Source of the DNA: Bacteroidales bacterium UBA1208
GTDB lineage: Bacteria > Bacteroidota > Bacteroidia > Bacteroidales > P3
Direction: 5' to 3'
Assembly (NCBI GenBank): GCA_002309955.1
Contig: DBXQ01000114.1
Location: 1-25,475, forward strand
DNA: 25,475 nt
This document shows positions 24,157-25,475 of this stretch, in pieces (position 1 is the stretch's first letter; the number at the start of each line of letters is the position of its first letter). The translations under genes and the position numbers were made by a program. The notes below the pieces were generated by a model. The model was not told the DNA's origin and did not search any database. It was given only the letters and a program-made list of their open reading frames with translations.

Positions 24157-24987
24157 ATGACACGCGTTAGAACATTGTTTGCAATAGGATTTGCCCTGCT
24201 GGGCATGGTGGCCGTGAGCGGCTGTAAACTGAGCAGTGGCAGAAATAGTGAAGATTTCATTAATCGCTATATGAACAAGTCGGGAGAGGTGTCGTTGGGC
24301 GATACAAAGGATGCCAGCCTGTATACTATGGGTGGTGCCTCGTTTGCCGGACCAGAGGTGGAGGAATTGAACATCGACTGGCTTAACGATTCGGTGACTA
24401 TCGAGGTGTACGACGGCACTGAGGTGGTTTTCAGTGAGACCTCAAACCAGACACTGAACGACACCACCACGATGTATTACTACCTGAAAGAGGGTACGCT
24501 GAACATTAAGTTTGGGAAGCCCGGTACTAAAATGAAAGGGGAACAGCTCCCCGATAAGCACCTCTTGGTGCGTGTGCCGCGCTCACTGAAACTGGATAAT
24601 GTGGAGATGAATGGCTTGGGCCAAAACTTTGTGATGGATGGTGTACGCTGCGAGACATTGGAAATGAACAATGTGTCAAATCAGATTACACTGAACGAGT
24701 GTGAGATTGATGACATAGAAGTAAATTGTGTCAGCACCGATGTAGAGGCCACATTCAGCAAAATGCCCAATAGTATAGAGATGAACAATGTCAGCGGCAG
24801 CACGGTGCTGTATGTGCCGGAAGATGCCGGCATTACACTGCAATGGAATGGGTTGTTTGCCGACTTTCATAGCGAACTGCCTGTTGCCACCAGGGGTAAG
24901 AAGAAAGTGATTGGCAACGGTGCCTGTGCTATTGAAAGCAACTCTGTGAGCGGCGAGCTGGACATCAAGGTTAAGCGCAATAACTAA
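24157..24987 (+). CDS. DUF4097/GIN-like beta-strand-repeat lipoprotein
   Basis: This 276-residue protein has a signal peptide with the lipobox VSGC (Cys at residue 23), so it is probably lipid-anchored in the envelope. The mature part has a regular strand-repeat pattern: VEMNGLGQN (149-157), LEMNNVSNQ (168-176), IEVNCVSTD (187-195), IEMNNVSGS (207-215) and IESNSVSGE (259-267). The first four are about 19-20 residues apart, as expected for turns of a beta-solenoid. This is the look of DUF4097/GIN-type proteins. No catalytic residues are visible. The gene is third in the GntR-controlled operon and may be the accessory or sensor part of the transporter, which is inference. The repeats differ from those of the NDFSNA protein at 3568-5001. 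Confidence 0.7.
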   Translation: MTRVRTLFAIGFALLGMVAVSGCKLSSGRNSEDFINRYMNKSGEVSLGDTKDASLYTMGGASFAGPEVEELNIDWLNDSVTIEVYDGTEVVFSETSNQTLNDTTTMYYYLKEGTLNIKFGKPGTKMKGEQLPDKHLLVRVPRSLKLDNVEMNGLGQNFVMDGVRCETLEMNNVSNQITLNECEIDDIEVNCVSTDVEATFSKMPNSIEMNNVSGSTVLYVPEDAGITLQWNGLFADFHSELPVATRGKKKVIGNGACAIESNSVSGELDIKVKRNN

Positions 24988-25026
24988 TAAGAGGTTGCAT
25001 TGTATTGAACATAAAGAAATTAAGTT

Positions 25027-25386
25027 ATGGACTTCAAGAAACAAAAACCGATATACCTCCAGATAGCCGACACGCTGTGCGAGCGTATCGTGGCTGGAGA
25101 GTGGCAGGTGGACGAGCGCGTGCCGTCGGTGCGCGACGTGGCTGCCGAGCTGGGCGTGAACCCCAACACGGTGATGCGTACCTACGACTACCTGCAGAAT
25201 GCAGAGATAATTTACAACCGCCGCGGAGTGGGCTACTTCGTAGAGCCCAAGGCGGGAGAACGCATCCGCAAGATGCACAGGCAGGAATTCCTCGACGACG
25301 AGCTGCCCTATTTCGTGCAGCGCATGAACATGCTGGGGTTTACCTGGGACGAACTGATTAATGAAAGCAAAACCATACAGAGATGA
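25027..25386 (+). CDS. GntR-family transcriptional regulator, YtrA-like
   Basis: This 119-residue protein is a winged helix-turn-helix (about residues 8-73) with a short helical tail (about 74-119) for dimer formation, the layout of the YtrA subfamily. Key segments are PIYLQIADTLCERIVAGEW (8-26), RVPSVRDVAAELGVNPNTVM (31-50) and the wing YNRRGVGYFV (63-72). The tail is too short to be a ligand-binding FadR or HutC domain. It is encoded fourth in the operon rather than first, 39 bases after the lipoprotein gene, and overlaps the next gene by four bases. It probably represses the operon by binding the dyad at 22278-22301. Confidence 0.88.
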   Translation: MDFKKQKPIYLQIADTLCERIVAGEWQVDERVPSVRDVAAELGVNPNTVMRTYDYLQNAEIIYNRRGVGYFVEPKAGERIRKMHRQEFLDDELPYFVQRMNMLGFTWDELINESKTIQR

Positions 25387-25475
25387 AAAGATTAGTTTTA
25401 TTAGTATTGGCATTGACTGTCATGACGGTCTCTGCAATGGCACAGAACGTGAGTGTCAAAGGCACGGTGCGCGAC
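25383..25475 (+). CDS. Start of a secreted, probably outer-membrane protein (cut by window end)
   Basis: The ATG at 25383 overlaps the stop of the GntR gene (ATGA). The 31 visible residues are a signal peptide (MKRLVLLVLALTVMTVSAMA, then Q) followed by NVSVKGTVRD. A motif of this kind just after the signal is typical of the carboxypeptidase-regulatory-like domain at the head of many Bacteroidetes outer-membrane barrels and TonB-dependent receptors. The coupling to the GntR gene places it in the same operon. Its full nature cannot be seen in this window. Confidence 0.7.
   Translation, partial: MKRLVLLVLALTVMTVSAMAQNVSVKGTVRD

Noticed and set aside
25005..25361. 118-codon frame overlapping the GntR gene
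   Set aside because: Out of frame with a clear GntR protein and rich in Arg/Ala/Gly as expected of a shadow.

Overview
The window looks like chromosomal DNA from a member of the Bacteroidota, most likely the order Bacteroidales. Three promoters fit the Bacteroidetes type (a TTG/TTTG box, 18-19 bases, then TAnnTTTG). Most start codons lie in A-rich leaders without a Shine-Dalgarno sequence. The gene content also fits: a GldF/GldG-type protein, a SurE-LpxB neighbourhood, an ECF sigma unit with a membrane anti-sigma-like partner, and GIN/DUF4097-type surface proteins. No RNA gene, insertion sequence, phage gene or CRISPR array was found.

Layout. Bases 1-465 are AT-rich without a supported gene and hold a strong hairpin at 398-428. 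Bases 466-3516 (+) form a tight surface-polysaccharide operon: Wzz-like chain-length regulator, O-antigen polymerase/ligase-like protein, NlpC/P60 hydrolase. A bidirectional terminator at 3515-3542 separates it from a minus-strand block. That block holds an OmpA-family lipoprotein (7482-6448) and then an ECF sigma factor, an anti-sigma-like membrane protein and a large envelope protein with four NDFSNA-type repeats (6308-3568). Next on the + strand come a CLC-family chloride transport protein with CBS domains (7636-9438) and an intergenic region with an interspersed repeat. These are followed by an M28 peptidase homologue whose catalytic base looks lost (9913-11436), a single-chain GldF-GldG fusion (11516-13984) and a DUF4340-type protein (14059-15171).

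Bases 15187-21621 are a housekeeping/envelope cluster: surE, a small membrane protein, lpxB, a SpoIID-like protein, a secreted thioredoxin, ftsY and rimO, mostly with short gaps or 4-base overlaps. A 756-base intergenic region carries a second, inverted copy of the interspersed repeat and ends in a strong promoter with a 9+9 bp dyad just downstream of its -7 box. That promoter drives an ABC ATPase, a membrane protein, a DUF4097-like lipoprotein, a YtrA-like GntR regulator and an outer-membrane-type protein cut by the window end.

The two least ordinary units are the sigma/anti-sigma/NDFSNA operon and the GntR-ABC-DUF4097 operon with its probable operator. Both couple a regulator to a secreted protein with short beta-strand repeats. 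Other points worth attention are the probable M28 pseudoenzyme, the GldF-GldG fusion without a neighbouring ATPase, a CLC protein with Val at the internal proton-glutamate position, and the repeat pair.
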